64,000 nt of DNA. Source: Burkholderia sp. WSM2230. Its GTDB lineage: Bacteria > Pseudomonadota > Gammaproteobacteria > Burkholderiales > Burkholderiaceae. The stretch spans positions 124,291 through 188,290 of the forward strand of contig NZ_AXAJ01000009.1 of NCBI RefSeq assembly GCF_000472445.1. The letters are read 5' to 3'. Of this stretch, positions 45,169 to 53,148 are shown piece by piece. How positions within the stretch are numbered: position 1 is the first letter of the stretch; each line of letters begins with the position of its first letter. The position numbers and the translations under genes are program-made. The notes below the pieces were generated by a model. That model did not search any database and was not told the DNA's origin. It was given only the letters and a program-made list of their open reading frames with translations.

Positions 45169-45241
45169 GGGCGGATAGATGTGGTCGCAGTCGGAACAGC
45201 CGATTCTACGACGCGCGACCGTCTGCCTGAGGCCTGATCAA

Positions 45242-45286
45242 ACGGCATAAACGCCATAAACGGCACAAACGGCACAAACGGCATCA
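45242..45286 (+). repeat. five 9-base tandem repeats
   Basis: Units ACGGCATAA, ACGCCATAA, ACGGCACAA, ACGGCACAA and ACGGCATCA follow one another 74 bases upstream of the reductase start on the opposite side of it. The array is a simple-sequence stretch with imperfect copies that may vary in number. Confidence 0.7.
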
Positions 45287-45396
45287 CGAAACGGATGATC
45301 CACCGGCATCACGATATGCCGCGACGAGCGCGGCGCCCTGCTCCACGCATCACGCATGGCCTTCGCTCAAAGGCATGACCGTCGCTCAAAGGAAAC

Positions 45397-45660
45397 TCAC
45401 TGCGCCGCGTCCGGTTTCGCGCCGCTGTCGCCGGACTTCTTGCCGCCCTTGAACATCGCGCGGCAAGGCGGACTGAGTTCGTCGACGTGCTGTTTCATGC
45501 AGGCCGTGATCTTCGCCTTATTCGGAATGTCGGAGGCACAGAAATGCATCGCGTCGCCGCGGCAGGCCTTGGCCTGTTCGTCGCGGGTCGCGGCGTGGGC
45601 CGCGGTGACAGCGCTGAGCGCGACAAGGCTCGCAGCGAGCAGGGCGTGAATTTTAGTCAT
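45397..45660 (-). CDS. small exported Cys-rich protein (Cys-rich repeat type)
   Basis: The 87-residue precursor has a Sec signal of 23-24 residues ending AHA. The mature part has four cysteines, C33, C41, C54 and C66, spaced 8-13-12, in ACRGDAMHFC and ITACMKQHVDELSPPC, the pattern of the cysteine-rich (GLG1-like) repeat, of which it has one copy. It ends in a Lys/Gly-rich tail. Two disulphides in the periplasm are likely. Proteins of this type are common in Proteobacteria with no known role. It is flanked by the reductase and the C39-like gene on the same strand. Confidence 0.82.
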   Translation of the reverse strand: MTKIHALLAASLVALSAVTAAHAATRDEQAKACRGDAMHFCASDIPNKAKITACMKQHVDELSPPCRAMFKGGKKSGDSGAKPDAAQ

Positions 45661-45762
45661 GTCGGGTCCCGTATCGCAGATGTCGATACAGACCGCTCAG
45701 CAGAAAACGGGCCTGATCATCCACGCAGATTGCTGCGGCCCTGGTCTTGCGCCGCCGCCAGC

Positions 45763-46395
45763 TCAGCGCTGCTCGCAACGCAGCGTCATGCCGCGGCCGG
45801 CATAAAAGCGCGTCATCGTCGCGAACGGCAGATACACATCGGCCTGTTGGGCCCCGATTCCCGAAGGATTGTGAAACCAGACGCCGCCGGGATCGCGTCC
45901 GTGCAGCAGAACAAGGTGTCCGCCGCGGCGCTGGTTCGGCTCTTCGGGATAGCGGATCTCCGGGCTAACGGACACGATGGCGAGCGTGCGCGTATCGAGA
46001 CGCGCGGCGATATCCTCGAGCGAAGCCAGCGGCAAGACGTCCACGTGCACGCCGAACGCCTCCTCCACCCACGCGGCAAACGGGCGATAGATCAAACCGT
46101 CGACGCCGCCGTCGTCGCGCATGCGATACACGCCGTGCCGCAACGCGTCTTCCAGCAGCGCGGCGCGCGGGCCGTGTTCGATGCGCCAATAGTCGAGCGC
46201 GGACTCGAGGCACGTCAGACCGCAAAGGCGTTTGGCCCAGAAACGGTAGCGCTGCGGATCGGAGAAGCCGCTTCTCTGCCAGCCAGGGTCGTCGCAAGGA
46301 TCGCGGTGCTGCTCGACGATATGGCCGACCCATTCGGGGTTGCCCCATTGCGTGTAGTAAGGCACGCCGGCGTGGCGCAAGGTCGACTGGTTCAT
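45763..46395 (-). CDS. C39-like papain-fold peptidase, 210 aa
   Basis: The protein starts VPYYTQWGNPEW and has the C39-like layout: catalytic Cys58 in RLCGLTCLESAL, His160 in GGHLVLLHGRD and Asn176 in WFHNPSG. This fits the peptidase C39-like family (PF13529) of bacteriocin-leader-peptidase-related enzymes. There is no signal peptide or membrane helix, so it may act in the cytoplasm, or it may process or bind a peptide or a small amide. The ATG at 46395 precedes the family motif directly; upstream frame lacks similarity. It follows the FAD oxidase gene by 49 bases and so is probably co-transcribed with it. Confidence 0.75.
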   Translation of the reverse strand: MNQSTLRHAGVPYYTQWGNPEWVGHIVEQHRDPCDDPGWQRSGFSDPQRYRFWAKRLCGLTCLESALDYWRIEHGPRAALLEDALRHGVYRMRDDGGVDGLIYRPFAAWVEEAFGVHVDVLPLASLEDIAARLDTRTLAIVSVSPEIRYPEEPNQRRGGHLVLLHGRDPGGVWFHNPSGIGAQQADVYLPFATMTRFYAGRGMTLRCEQR

Positions 46396-46444
46396 GCTGA
46401 CGCGATCCAGGAAAAAGCCGGGGCGTGAAGCTCGGTGGCCGCGC

Positions 46445-47785
46445 TCACAGCATGCTACGCGGCCGCTGCATCGTGCCGTCGAAAAAGCGCTGCAAACGGA
46501 ACGCGGACAGATCGAGCGACGGCTGCCCGCCGTCGTTGATCTCCGCCAGCAGCTTGCCGACAATTGGTCCCATCGCGAAACCATGGCCGCAAAAACCGGT
46601 TGCGATGGTGAGACCGCTGACCTGCGACGGCGCGTCGATGACCGGAATGCCGTCGGGCAGCACGTCGATCAGACCGGCCCACGACTCGACCACCTGCGCG
46701 TCCTTCAAAGCGGGAAAGAGCGCGCGCAGTTTCGCCAGCGCGCGCGGCGCGTGGCTCGTGTTCGGCTGCGGATTCGGGTCGCGCGGATGCAGCACCTGCT
46801 CGCCCGGCGGCACGACGCCCGGCAAACGATCGCGCAAGTCGCGCCAACAGGCGCCATTCAGATGAAAGCTGAACTTCTCGCGCTGACTCCACAATTCCGG
46901 CAGGAACCATTTCAGCGCACGGAAATGGCCGAGCGTCATGTCGACGTCGACCTGCATGTCGTCGGCGAGATTGATCGCGCCGTTCGCGCGCTGCCGGATG
47001 CCGAGCCCATGCCCCCAGAAAGTCGACGCGCTCACTGGCGGCAGCGGATTCGTGCGCATGCAGGTGCCGCGCACCGCCTGCTGCGGCAATTCGAGACCCA
47101 AGGTCTTCAGCAGACGCCAACTGCTCGCGCCCGCAGCGCAAATGAAACGCGACGTGCGAACCGTGCCGCGCTCGGTCACCACGCCGGTGATCGCGCCGGC
47201 CGCGCGCTCCACGCCGAGCACACCGCAGCCTTCGAAAAAAAGCGCGCCGGCTTGCGCGGCCCGCGCCGCGAAAGCGGCTGCCGCACGGCGCGGCTCGGCC
47301 TGACCGTCGCTCGGCGTGTAGAGTCCGCCGAGCGCCGAGCCTTGCATGCCGGTCACCACCGTGTCGATCTCCCCGCGGCCGAGCGTGCGGGTATCGAGCC
47401 CGTGCTGCCGCGCGACGTCCATCCACTGCTGGAATGAGGTCCAGTCCTCCTCGTCGGTCGCGACGTAAAGGCAGCCGCCCTGACGCCATTCCAGATCGAA
47501 ATCCAGTTCGCGCTCGAGGCTCGCCCAAAGCGGAATGCTTGCCATCATCAACGGGACTTCCGCCGACTCGCGGCCCTGCTGGCGCACGAAGCCCCACGCT
47601 CGCGACGACTGCTGCCCGGCGATGCGGGATTTATCGAGCACGACCACCGATAACCCGCGCCGCGCGAGATAGTACGCGGCCGCGCAGCCCATAATGCCGG
47701 CCCCGGCGATAACGACGTCGGCACGTTGCGGAAACGCGTGGTCGGCGGAGGTGAAGCCGGCGTGCAGCGGATAAGTCGTCGTCAT
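46445..47785 (-). CDS. FAD-dependent amino acid/amine oxidase (DAO family)
   Basis: The 446-residue flavoprotein has the FAD motif VVIAGAGIMGCAAAYYLA starting near residue 24, SRAWGFVRQQGR soon after, a GGLYTPSDGQAEPRR segment near 185 and a C-terminal DVLPDGIPVIDA...GLTIATGFCGHGFAMGP that closes the flavin site. It belongs to the DadA/glycine oxidase/opine oxidase B group and removes hydrogen from a secondary or primary amine. D-amino acids, hydroxyproline or opines are candidate substrates. It leads a group with the C39-like gene. The start ATG at 47785 gives a 20-residue leader before the fold. Confidence 0.9.
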   Translation of the reverse strand: MTTTYPLHAGFTSADHAFPQRADVVIAGAGIMGCAAAYYLARRGLSVVVLDKSRIAGQQSSRAWGFVRQQGRESAEVPLMMASIPLWASLERELDFDLEWRQGGCLYVATDEEDWTSFQQWMDVARQHGLDTRTLGRGEIDTVVTGMQGSALGGLYTPSDGQAEPRRAAAAFAARAAQAGALFFEGCGVLGVERAAGAITGVVTERGTVRTSRFICAAGASSWRLLKTLGLELPQQAVRGTCMRTNPLPPVSASTFWGHGLGIRQRANGAINLADDMQVDVDMTLGHFRALKWFLPELWSQREKFSFHLNGACWRDLRDRLPGVVPPGEQVLHPRDPNPQPNTSHAPRALAKLRALFPALKDAQVVESWAGLIDVLPDGIPVIDAPSQVSGLTIATGFCGHGFAMGPIVGKLLAEINDGGQPSLDLSAFRLQRFFDGTMQRPRSML

Positions 47786-47843
47786 CGGGCGGGAAGGTTT
47801 TTAAGCACGAGCATAATCTTCGCAGGCGGCCCCGTAATCCGCA

Positions 47844-48278
47844 ATGCTCGACGCCTTCGACCTGCTGCAAGCCATCGGCCGCGATTGCGTGGGCGCCGTG
47901 CAGTTGCTGTCCGAAGACGACGCGCCGGTGGGTGTCGACCGGATCGACGGTACGCCGCTTTCTGACGCGGAAATCGAGGTCATGCTGACACGCACGGTAA
48001 GCGCGCCGGCGCTCGGCTCAGCAGAGCAAAGCGAAGACGACTTTCGCATCTCGCTTGCCGGCGCGCAGGAAAAAACCGCGCTGCTGTGGCACGACGGGCA
48101 ATGGAGGCGGCCGCACGGCGCCACGCCCACCACGCACATCTTCAAGCTGCCGCTCGGACTCGTCGGCAACAAGCTGGCCGATCTCAGCACCTCGGTCGAA
48201 AACGAATGGCCATGCCTGCGCATCCTGCGCGCCCATGGCCTGCCGGTCGCGAAGCTCGCGAGCATGCCGGCGAGCTGA
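47844..48278 (+). pseudogene. hipA remnant (middle part of a HipA-type kinase)
   Basis: The 144-codon frame matches the region of HipA toxins from FDLLQAIGRDCVGAVQLL through the IS-LAGAQEKTALLW segment and THIFKLPLG to SVENEWPCLRILRAHGLPVA. The normal protein is about 430 residues: the N-terminal domain, about 90 residues, and all of the catalytic C-terminal part with its kinase motifs are missing. Neighbouring frames do not restore them, and no hipB antitoxin gene is adjacent. It is therefore a decayed toxin-antitoxin relic, and unlikely to act. The copy of the G-loop-like LAGAQEK is intact, so it was lost fairly recently. Confidence 0.8.
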
Positions 48279-48616
48279 TGGCGTCGGCTCGGACTTGAGC
48301 AAGGGCAAGGGCGCCGATGGATATGGCCCGTTTTCGCCGGTAAAATGTGTTTATTCAAAACGCATCGAAAAGCGCGTGCATGAACGCATGGAGCATCTGA
48401 GGCGGATTGCCGGATCTGTCAGATTTCCGGCTGCATGAATAAACGCAACGGCGAGACGCAACGGCGCTGATACAAAAAGCGGGCGTCATGTTTTTTGCGG
48501 TACATTTGCTGTCCCCCGCGTCGCTGCGTTGCGCTGCGTGCATGATGCATGGTCGCGTTACGCCTGCCGTATCGCCCTCCCCACAGCCCTTTAAGAACGG
48601 CGGATTCTCACGCAGT
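48279..48616. other. 338-base gap with inverted repeats
   Basis: Two arms GTTTATTCA (48349-48357) and TGAATAAAC (48436-48444) form a perfect 9-base inverted repeat 78 bases apart. Between them GCCGG-ATCTG-T-CAGAT-TTCCGGC (48409-48431) forms its own hairpin. No gene is supported. It lies between the hipA remnant and the BetR-REC gene. Confidence 0.55.
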
Positions 48617-49471
48617 ATGACCAACGAAACACACTCACCTGACTCAATCGCAGTCGCCGAGCGCGTGCGCGAGTTGATGAGCCGGCATGGAATCGGCAAG
48701 CGACAGCAAACCACGGAACTTTGCCGCATTCTCGATCTCAGCTTCTCGCAAGGGCACCGCAAACTGCGAGGCAACAGCCCGTGGACTTTGTCGCAGATCA
48801 AGAAGGTCGCGGAGGTGTACGGCGAGCCCGCCGCGCAGCTCTTCGGCGCGCAGTCGCTCGATCCCGGCATGGTGGGCGCGATCGCGCAGGAGGCCGTCTT
48901 CTGTATCGGCGCGATCGAGCTGCCGTGCACCGCATGGGTCGGCGCGGCGCTCGAAGCGGGCAGCCGTCCTGAATTCGTCGCCTACTCGAAGCTCGGCCAG
49001 TGGCGCGTCGCGCGGCACGACGGCGCGCTTTACCACAGCGCCTACGAAGTCCATAAGATCGAGATCTATCCGCGCCGCGCCGAGACGGACAAGCCCACCA
49101 TCGCCGTGGTCGACGACGATCAGGCCAGCGCCGACAATCTGCGCGACTATCTGGAACGCAGCGGCTTTGCGGCAGTCGCGATCTACGGACTCACGGCCTT
49201 TGCCGAGCAGCTGCAAACCCAGGTGTTCGACGGTGTCGTGATCGACTGGCTGTTCGGCTCGCAGACTTCGGCCGCGGCGATTCGCGCGGTGCGGGCCTCG
49301 GAAAATCCCGATGCGCCGATCTTCGTGCTGACCGGCGAATTGCTCACCGGCAAGGCGAGCGAGTCGGAGATCAGCCAGGTGATCCGCAATTACGACGTCG
49401 CCTGTTACGAAAAACCCGCGCGGATGGCGATTCTGGTGGCCGACCTGTCGAAGCGGCTGAATCGGCCCTGA
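48617..49471 (+). CDS. BetR-domain DNA-binding response regulator
   Basis: The 284-residue protein has an N-terminal BetR-type helix-turn-helix (about 10-75: VRELMSRHGIGKRQQ, RILDLSFSQGHRKLRG), a middle region, and a C-terminal receiver domain (about 159-284) with the acid pair D166-D168, phospho-acceptor D210 and K266 in YEKPAR. This order, DNA binding first, is the reverse of most response regulators. It is convergent with the hybrid histidine kinase, 47 bases away, the likely partner. The ATG at 48617 was chosen because earlier frame is non-conserved; no strong ribosome site. Confidence 0.88.
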   Translation: MTNETHSPDSIAVAERVRELMSRHGIGKRQQTTELCRILDLSFSQGHRKLRGNSPWTLSQIKKVAEVYGEPAAQLFGAQSLDPGMVGAIAQEAVFCIGAIELPCTAWVGAALEAGSRPEFVAYSKLGQWRVARHDGALYHSAYEVHKIEIYPRRAETDKPTIAVVDDDQASADNLRDYLERSGFAAVAIYGLTAFAEQLQTQVFDGVVIDWLFGSQTSAAAIRAVRASENPDAPIFVLTGELLTGKASESEISQVIRNYDVACYEKPARMAILVADLSKRLNRP

Positions 49472-49518
49472 ACCAGCACTGACTCAGCACCCCGCTGAAG
49501 GTTGCGCGCGCCGTCGTC

Positions 49519-51381
49519 TCAGACGGTATGCCGCGAAGCCAGCGCACGCTGCAATGCGTTGCGCAGATCACCGTAATGTACTGGCTTTAATAACGCTTCA
49601 AAAAACAGCTGCGCGCCAGCCGCGTTGTTGCTCTCGCCCTCTGTTCCCCCTTTTGCCTCAGCCTCCGGCGCATACGCGCTGACCACGATCACCGGTACGC
49701 CCGACGCCGGCCCGCCGCGCGCCGCCAGATCCGCGAGAAACGAATAGCCGTCGCGCCCTGGCATGTGCAGGTCCAGCAGCACGACGTCGCAGCGGCCTGT
49801 GTCGAGCCATGCAAGAGCATCGTCGGCGTTGGCGACCGCGTGCGCGTCGTAGTCCATGTGCGCGACCATTTCGCTGAGCGACTCGCGAATCAGCCGGTTG
49901 TCGTCGACGATCAGCACGCTCGGCCGCGCGCCACCCGGCTCAGCCAGCGCTTGCGTGTCGCGCGAAGGCGCGGGGGCGACCGGCGAGACGGGAATCGTCA
50001 CCGTGAAGGTGGTGCCCTCGCCCACCACGCTCGCGACTTCCACGGTGCCGCCAAAGAGCCGCACCAGTCCCTGCACGATCGTGAGCCCCATGCCCGCGCC
50101 TTCGAAGCGCCGCGTACGCGAGCCGTCGAGCTGCGTGAACTCCTGGAAAATCAGTGGAATCTGCGCCTGCGGGACGCCCGGCCCGGTGTCGCTGACCACG
50201 AAGCTCAGGAGCGCCGGCCGCTGCATCAGCTTCACGCGGATCGTGCCGGTCTCGGTGTAGCGGATGGCGTTAGTCACCAGGTTGTTCACGATCTGGCGAA
50301 TGCGGTGCGGGTCGGAATCGACGAGCCCGGTTGCGCCGCTCGCCTCGCTCTCGAGCTTCAGGCCGCGCGCGGCGGCGGACATCGCGTGTTCGTCGACGAT
50401 CGACGCAAGCAGCTCGCGCGGCTCGAAGTGCTCGTGACGCAACTCGAGTTTGCCGGCGCCGAGCCGCGCGTAATCGGTCAGGTCCTTCATCTGCGCTTCC
50501 AGATGCCGCGCGGCGGTTTCGAGCCGCTGGATCACCTTGCGGTCGGCTTCGGAGTGATAGTTAAAGCCCAGCAGTTCGATCGACGAAACGATCGCATGCA
50601 AAGGCGTGCGCAGCTCGTGACTGATCATGCCGAGGAACGCGTCCTTCGCCAGACTCGCCTCACGCGCCGCGCGGCTTGCCTGGTGCTCGGCTTCGAGCGC
50701 CGCGTGCTGCTGATGCATGAGACGCGTGCGGCGCCGGCCATTGACCACGAGCAACAGCGTTGCCGCCGCGGACAGCAGCAGCAGGATCATGCCGCCGGCA
50801 AACAGCATGCGGCGCTTGTCGATAAAATCGCGGTTCATCGCCTCGCGGTCGGCGACGTCGGCGAAACGGCGGCTCAGCGCCAGATCGTTGACTTCGTTCC
50901 AATGCTGGCGCAATTGCGCGACGATCCGGTTGACGCCGCCAGGGTCTTTCGGCAACGTCGCGACGTCGGGAGCGAGGCCTCGCAGCATCCGGTCGAGCGC
51001 GTGGATTTCATCCAGTTGCCGTTGCACCAGCGCGACTTGCGTGGTGAGCCTGCGCGTGGAGCCCTCCATGACGTGCAGCTTCGATTGCAGCAACTGGTAG
51101 CGCAACGTGAGCCGCTGGTAATCGTCGTCCACGCCGGCCTGATACAGCAGCAACTGGTTCTCGAAGCGCGCGTAGGCGATTTGCAGTTGCGCCGCGTCCC
51201 AGTAGAAGCCGTCGTACGAGCCCGTCAGCGACTCCGTCGTATCCGGATTGAGCAGGTTCGAATAGAGCAGATAGCCGATCGCACCGGCGGGCGCCGCAAG
51301 CGCGGTGAGCCAGATCAGCACATAAAAAAACCGGCGCCACGGACGGCGCGTTATTTGAGGATGAGTGCCTTGATCTGCCAT
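49519..51381 (-). CDS. hybrid sensor histidine kinase (HisKA-HATPase-REC)
   Basis: The 620-residue inner-membrane protein has helices at about 18-41 and 194-214 that bound a periplasmic sensor of 150 residues with helical pattern. A HisKA domain with phospho-His H255 (ISHELRTPLH) follows, then HATPase_c (about 370-470, with NNLVTNAIRYTETG, DTGPGV, GAGMGLTIV) and a C-terminal receiver with D537 in LLDLHMPGRDG. It likely signals to the BetR-REC protein encoded convergently. The start overlaps the end of the SUOX-like gene by 31 bases, suggesting that the periplasmic protein feeds its sensor. Confidence 0.93.
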   Translation of the reverse strand: MADQGTHPQITRRPWRRFFYVLIWLTALAAPAGAIGYLLYSNLLNPDTTESLTGSYDGFYWDAAQLQIAYARFENQLLLYQAGVDDDYQRLTLRYQLLQSKLHVMEGSTRRLTTQVALVQRQLDEIHALDRMLRGLAPDVATLPKDPGGVNRIVAQLRQHWNEVNDLALSRRFADVADREAMNRDFIDKRRMLFAGGMILLLLSAAATLLLVVNGRRRTRLMHQQHAALEAEHQASRAAREASLAKDAFLGMISHELRTPLHAIVSSIELLGFNYHSEADRKVIQRLETAARHLEAQMKDLTDYARLGAGKLELRHEHFEPRELLASIVDEHAMSAAARGLKLESEASGATGLVDSDPHRIRQIVNNLVTNAIRYTETGTIRVKLMQRPALLSFVVSDTGPGVPQAQIPLIFQEFTQLDGSRTRRFEGAGMGLTIVQGLVRLFGGTVEVASVVGEGTTFTVTIPVSPVAPAPSRDTQALAEPGGARPSVLIVDDNRLIRESLSEMVAHMDYDAHAVANADDALAWLDTGRCDVVLLDLHMPGRDGYSFLADLAARGGPASGVPVIVVSAYAPEAEAKGGTEGESNNAAGAQLFFEALLKPVHYGDLRNALQRALASRHTV

Positions 51382-51893
51382 ACGAATTTCGAATCGCCCG
51401 AGGCGCCCGCGAGTTCATCGGGAAACGCATCGCGCGGGTAAATGAGGAACAGAGGGCCGAAGTCGGTAATCTTCAGGCGCCGGCCGTTCACGCTGTATGC
51501 CATCACCACGCCATAGCGGTCGCAATCCGTTACGGGGATGGTGTACGTGTAGTCGTCGAGCGTATGGATCTCGACCTGCGTGCCGCGCGCGCCGACCGTC
51601 TTCAGAATATCCGCGAGCAGCGGTCCTGTGAAGGTGGAGCGCGGCGTCCACGTGGTCGCGGTGGTGATCGAATGAGCCGGCAGCGCCAGCAGTTGCGCCT
51701 CGTCGAAGTGATAGGAACTGTGCGCCGCGTCGTTAGTCCTGCCGATCTTGCCCGTCACGTCGAGCGAGAGCGCCGTCGGGTCCGTCTGCGCCGGTACGCT
51801 GCATGCGGCCAGCGCGAAGATGAGCCCCATTGCCCAGCGCACGCTCGCAGGCGCGCCGGATCTGCATTGCACTGTTGCCGTCACTTTGGTCAT
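51351..51893 (-). CDS. periplasmic SUOX-fold-like protein, 180 aa
   Basis: The protein has a Sec signal of about 35 residues (GLIFALAACSVPAQT). The mature part, with LSLDVTGKIGRTN, ALPAHSITTATTWTP, FTGPLLADILKTVGA and FGPLFLIYPRDAF, resembles the central fold of sulfite oxidase/YedY type proteins but is short. The Cys that binds molybdenum in YedY would be expected where the sequence reads TWTPRSTFTG, and is absent, so it probably does not hold the cofactor. It overlaps the histidine kinase by 31 bases and may be a ligand-binding sensor partner. Cleavage could give a lipoprotein at AAC in LAAC, an alternative. Confidence 0.8.
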   Translation of the reverse strand: MTKVTATVQCRSGAPASVRWAMGLIFALAACSVPAQTDPTALSLDVTGKIGRTNDAAHSSYHFDEAQLLALPAHSITTATTWTPRSTFTGPLLADILKTVGARGTQVEIHTLDDYTYTIPVTDCDRYGVVMAYSVNGRRLKITDFGPLFLIYPRDAFPDELAGASGDSKFVWQIKALILK

Positions 51894-52111
51894 TTGCTTT
51901 TTTATCCGTGGTCTGTTTTCTTGCGGCGCCGCTGCCCTTGCGGACGCAGCCCCCCGGCTTGCCGATACGCGCATCACCCCGACGCGCGATTGCCGAACGG
52001 CATGCATAATATCGTCAAAATTCTTTGCAGAATAAAACGAAGGTCTGCCGCCAGCCCGTCTTGCCGCTGAACGGCGGCCCTCCCGCATGCGTTATGCGAC
52101 TCACGAGCATT

Positions 52112-53059
52112 ATGAACAAGCCGGTTTTGCCCCTCACGTATGAGCAACTCGATCACTGGATCGAATCGCTGCAGCCCACGTTGCTCGCCGAAGGTTTTGC
52201 GATGGCAATCGGCATTCTGCGCGGCGGCGCGCCGCTCGCGCTGATGGTTTCGCATTCGGCTGGCGCGCCGGTTGCGTTCCTGCGCTACGATCGCGCGGCG
52301 CGCAAGGTTGCGTGGGACTCGACGCTGCCTGTCCCGCCGGCCGGTTCGAAAGTGCTGCTCTGCGAGGACATTGCGGGCCGCGGCTTCACGCTGGTCGATT
52401 GCATCGCGTTCCTTCAGCAGCATGGGCTCGTGGTGAAGACGCTGACCGGCGCGGTCGACGATCTTAGCCGCACGCAGCCCGATTACGCGATCGACGCGCG
52501 CGGCTACTTCGCGCTATTTCCGTGGGAGCGCCAGGCCTACACGCAGCGTTATCGCGACGACTGGGCGCGCGTGGAAGCCGGCGAAGCGGCCGCGATGGCG
52601 GACGACCACCACTACGCGACCTACGCGATCGATCTCGACGGCATTCTGCTTCCCGACGTGCCGCTCGCGCGCTATGACGAAGATCTCGCCGCCGCGCTCG
52701 CCGAACGCGACGCGCTGCTGCCCTTCGAGGTGCTGCCGGGCATCGACCTGCAACGCGTGCGCACGATCATCACAGGGCGGCCAGAAATGGACCGAGCGCG
52801 CACCGAGGCCTGGCTCGGGCGGCATGGCTTCGGCCACATGCAACTGGTGATGCGCGTGCCGGGCACGCACGACGAAAGTCCAGCGGGCGCTGCTGCGCAC
52901 AAGGCAGCCGCGGCGCTCGCGGGCGGCGTTACGCATTTCGTCGAAAGCGATCCGGTGCAGGCCTTGCTGATCGCGCAACAAGCGCCGCTTCTGCGCGTGA
53001 TCTGGTGGGATGCGCGCACGCGCACCGGCATGCTGGTCGGCGCGCGCGCGTGGGTTTGA
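52112..53059 (+). CDS. phosphoribosyltransferase-HAD fusion protein, 315 aa
   Basis: The N-terminal half is a type I PRTase-like domain: AMAIGILRGGAPLA near residue 31 and a PRPP-loop LLCEDIAGRGFT at 82-93 with E85 and D86. The C-terminal half is a HAD-type phosphatase: D174 and D176 in IDLDGILL, T221 in ITGRPEM, K264, and E278 and D280 in VESDP, all four HAD motifs in order. Such a combination could make or break a nucleotide or phosphoribosyl compound in one chain. I do not know a named gene. It is divergent from the SUOX-like gene (218 bases between) and convergent with the helicase. ATG 52112 follows GAGCATT. Confidence 0.83.
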   Translation: MNKPVLPLTYEQLDHWIESLQPTLLAEGFAMAIGILRGGAPLALMVSHSAGAPVAFLRYDRAARKVAWDSTLPVPPAGSKVLLCEDIAGRGFTLVDCIAFLQQHGLVVKTLTGAVDDLSRTQPDYAIDARGYFALFPWERQAYTQRYRDDWARVEAGEAAAMADDHHYATYAIDLDGILLPDVPLARYDEDLAAALAERDALLPFEVLPGIDLQRVRTIITGRPEMDRARTEAWLGRHGFGHMQLVMRVPGTHDESPAGAAAHKAAAALAGGVTHFVESDPVQALLIAQQAPLLRVIWWDARTRTGMLVGARAWV

Positions 53060-53148
53060 GCCCGGGTCTGAGCGCGTGGGTCCAAGCGGCTGGGCAGGAG
53101 CGCGTGAGTCTGAGCGGCTGGGCAGGAGCGCGTGGTCATGCACGCGCA

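Noticed and set aside
45242..45286. CRISPR-like array
   Set aside because: Nine-base units without spacers; a simple tandem repeat.
47844..48278. functional HipA toxin
   Set aside because: Lacks the catalytic C-terminal part and an antitoxin gene.
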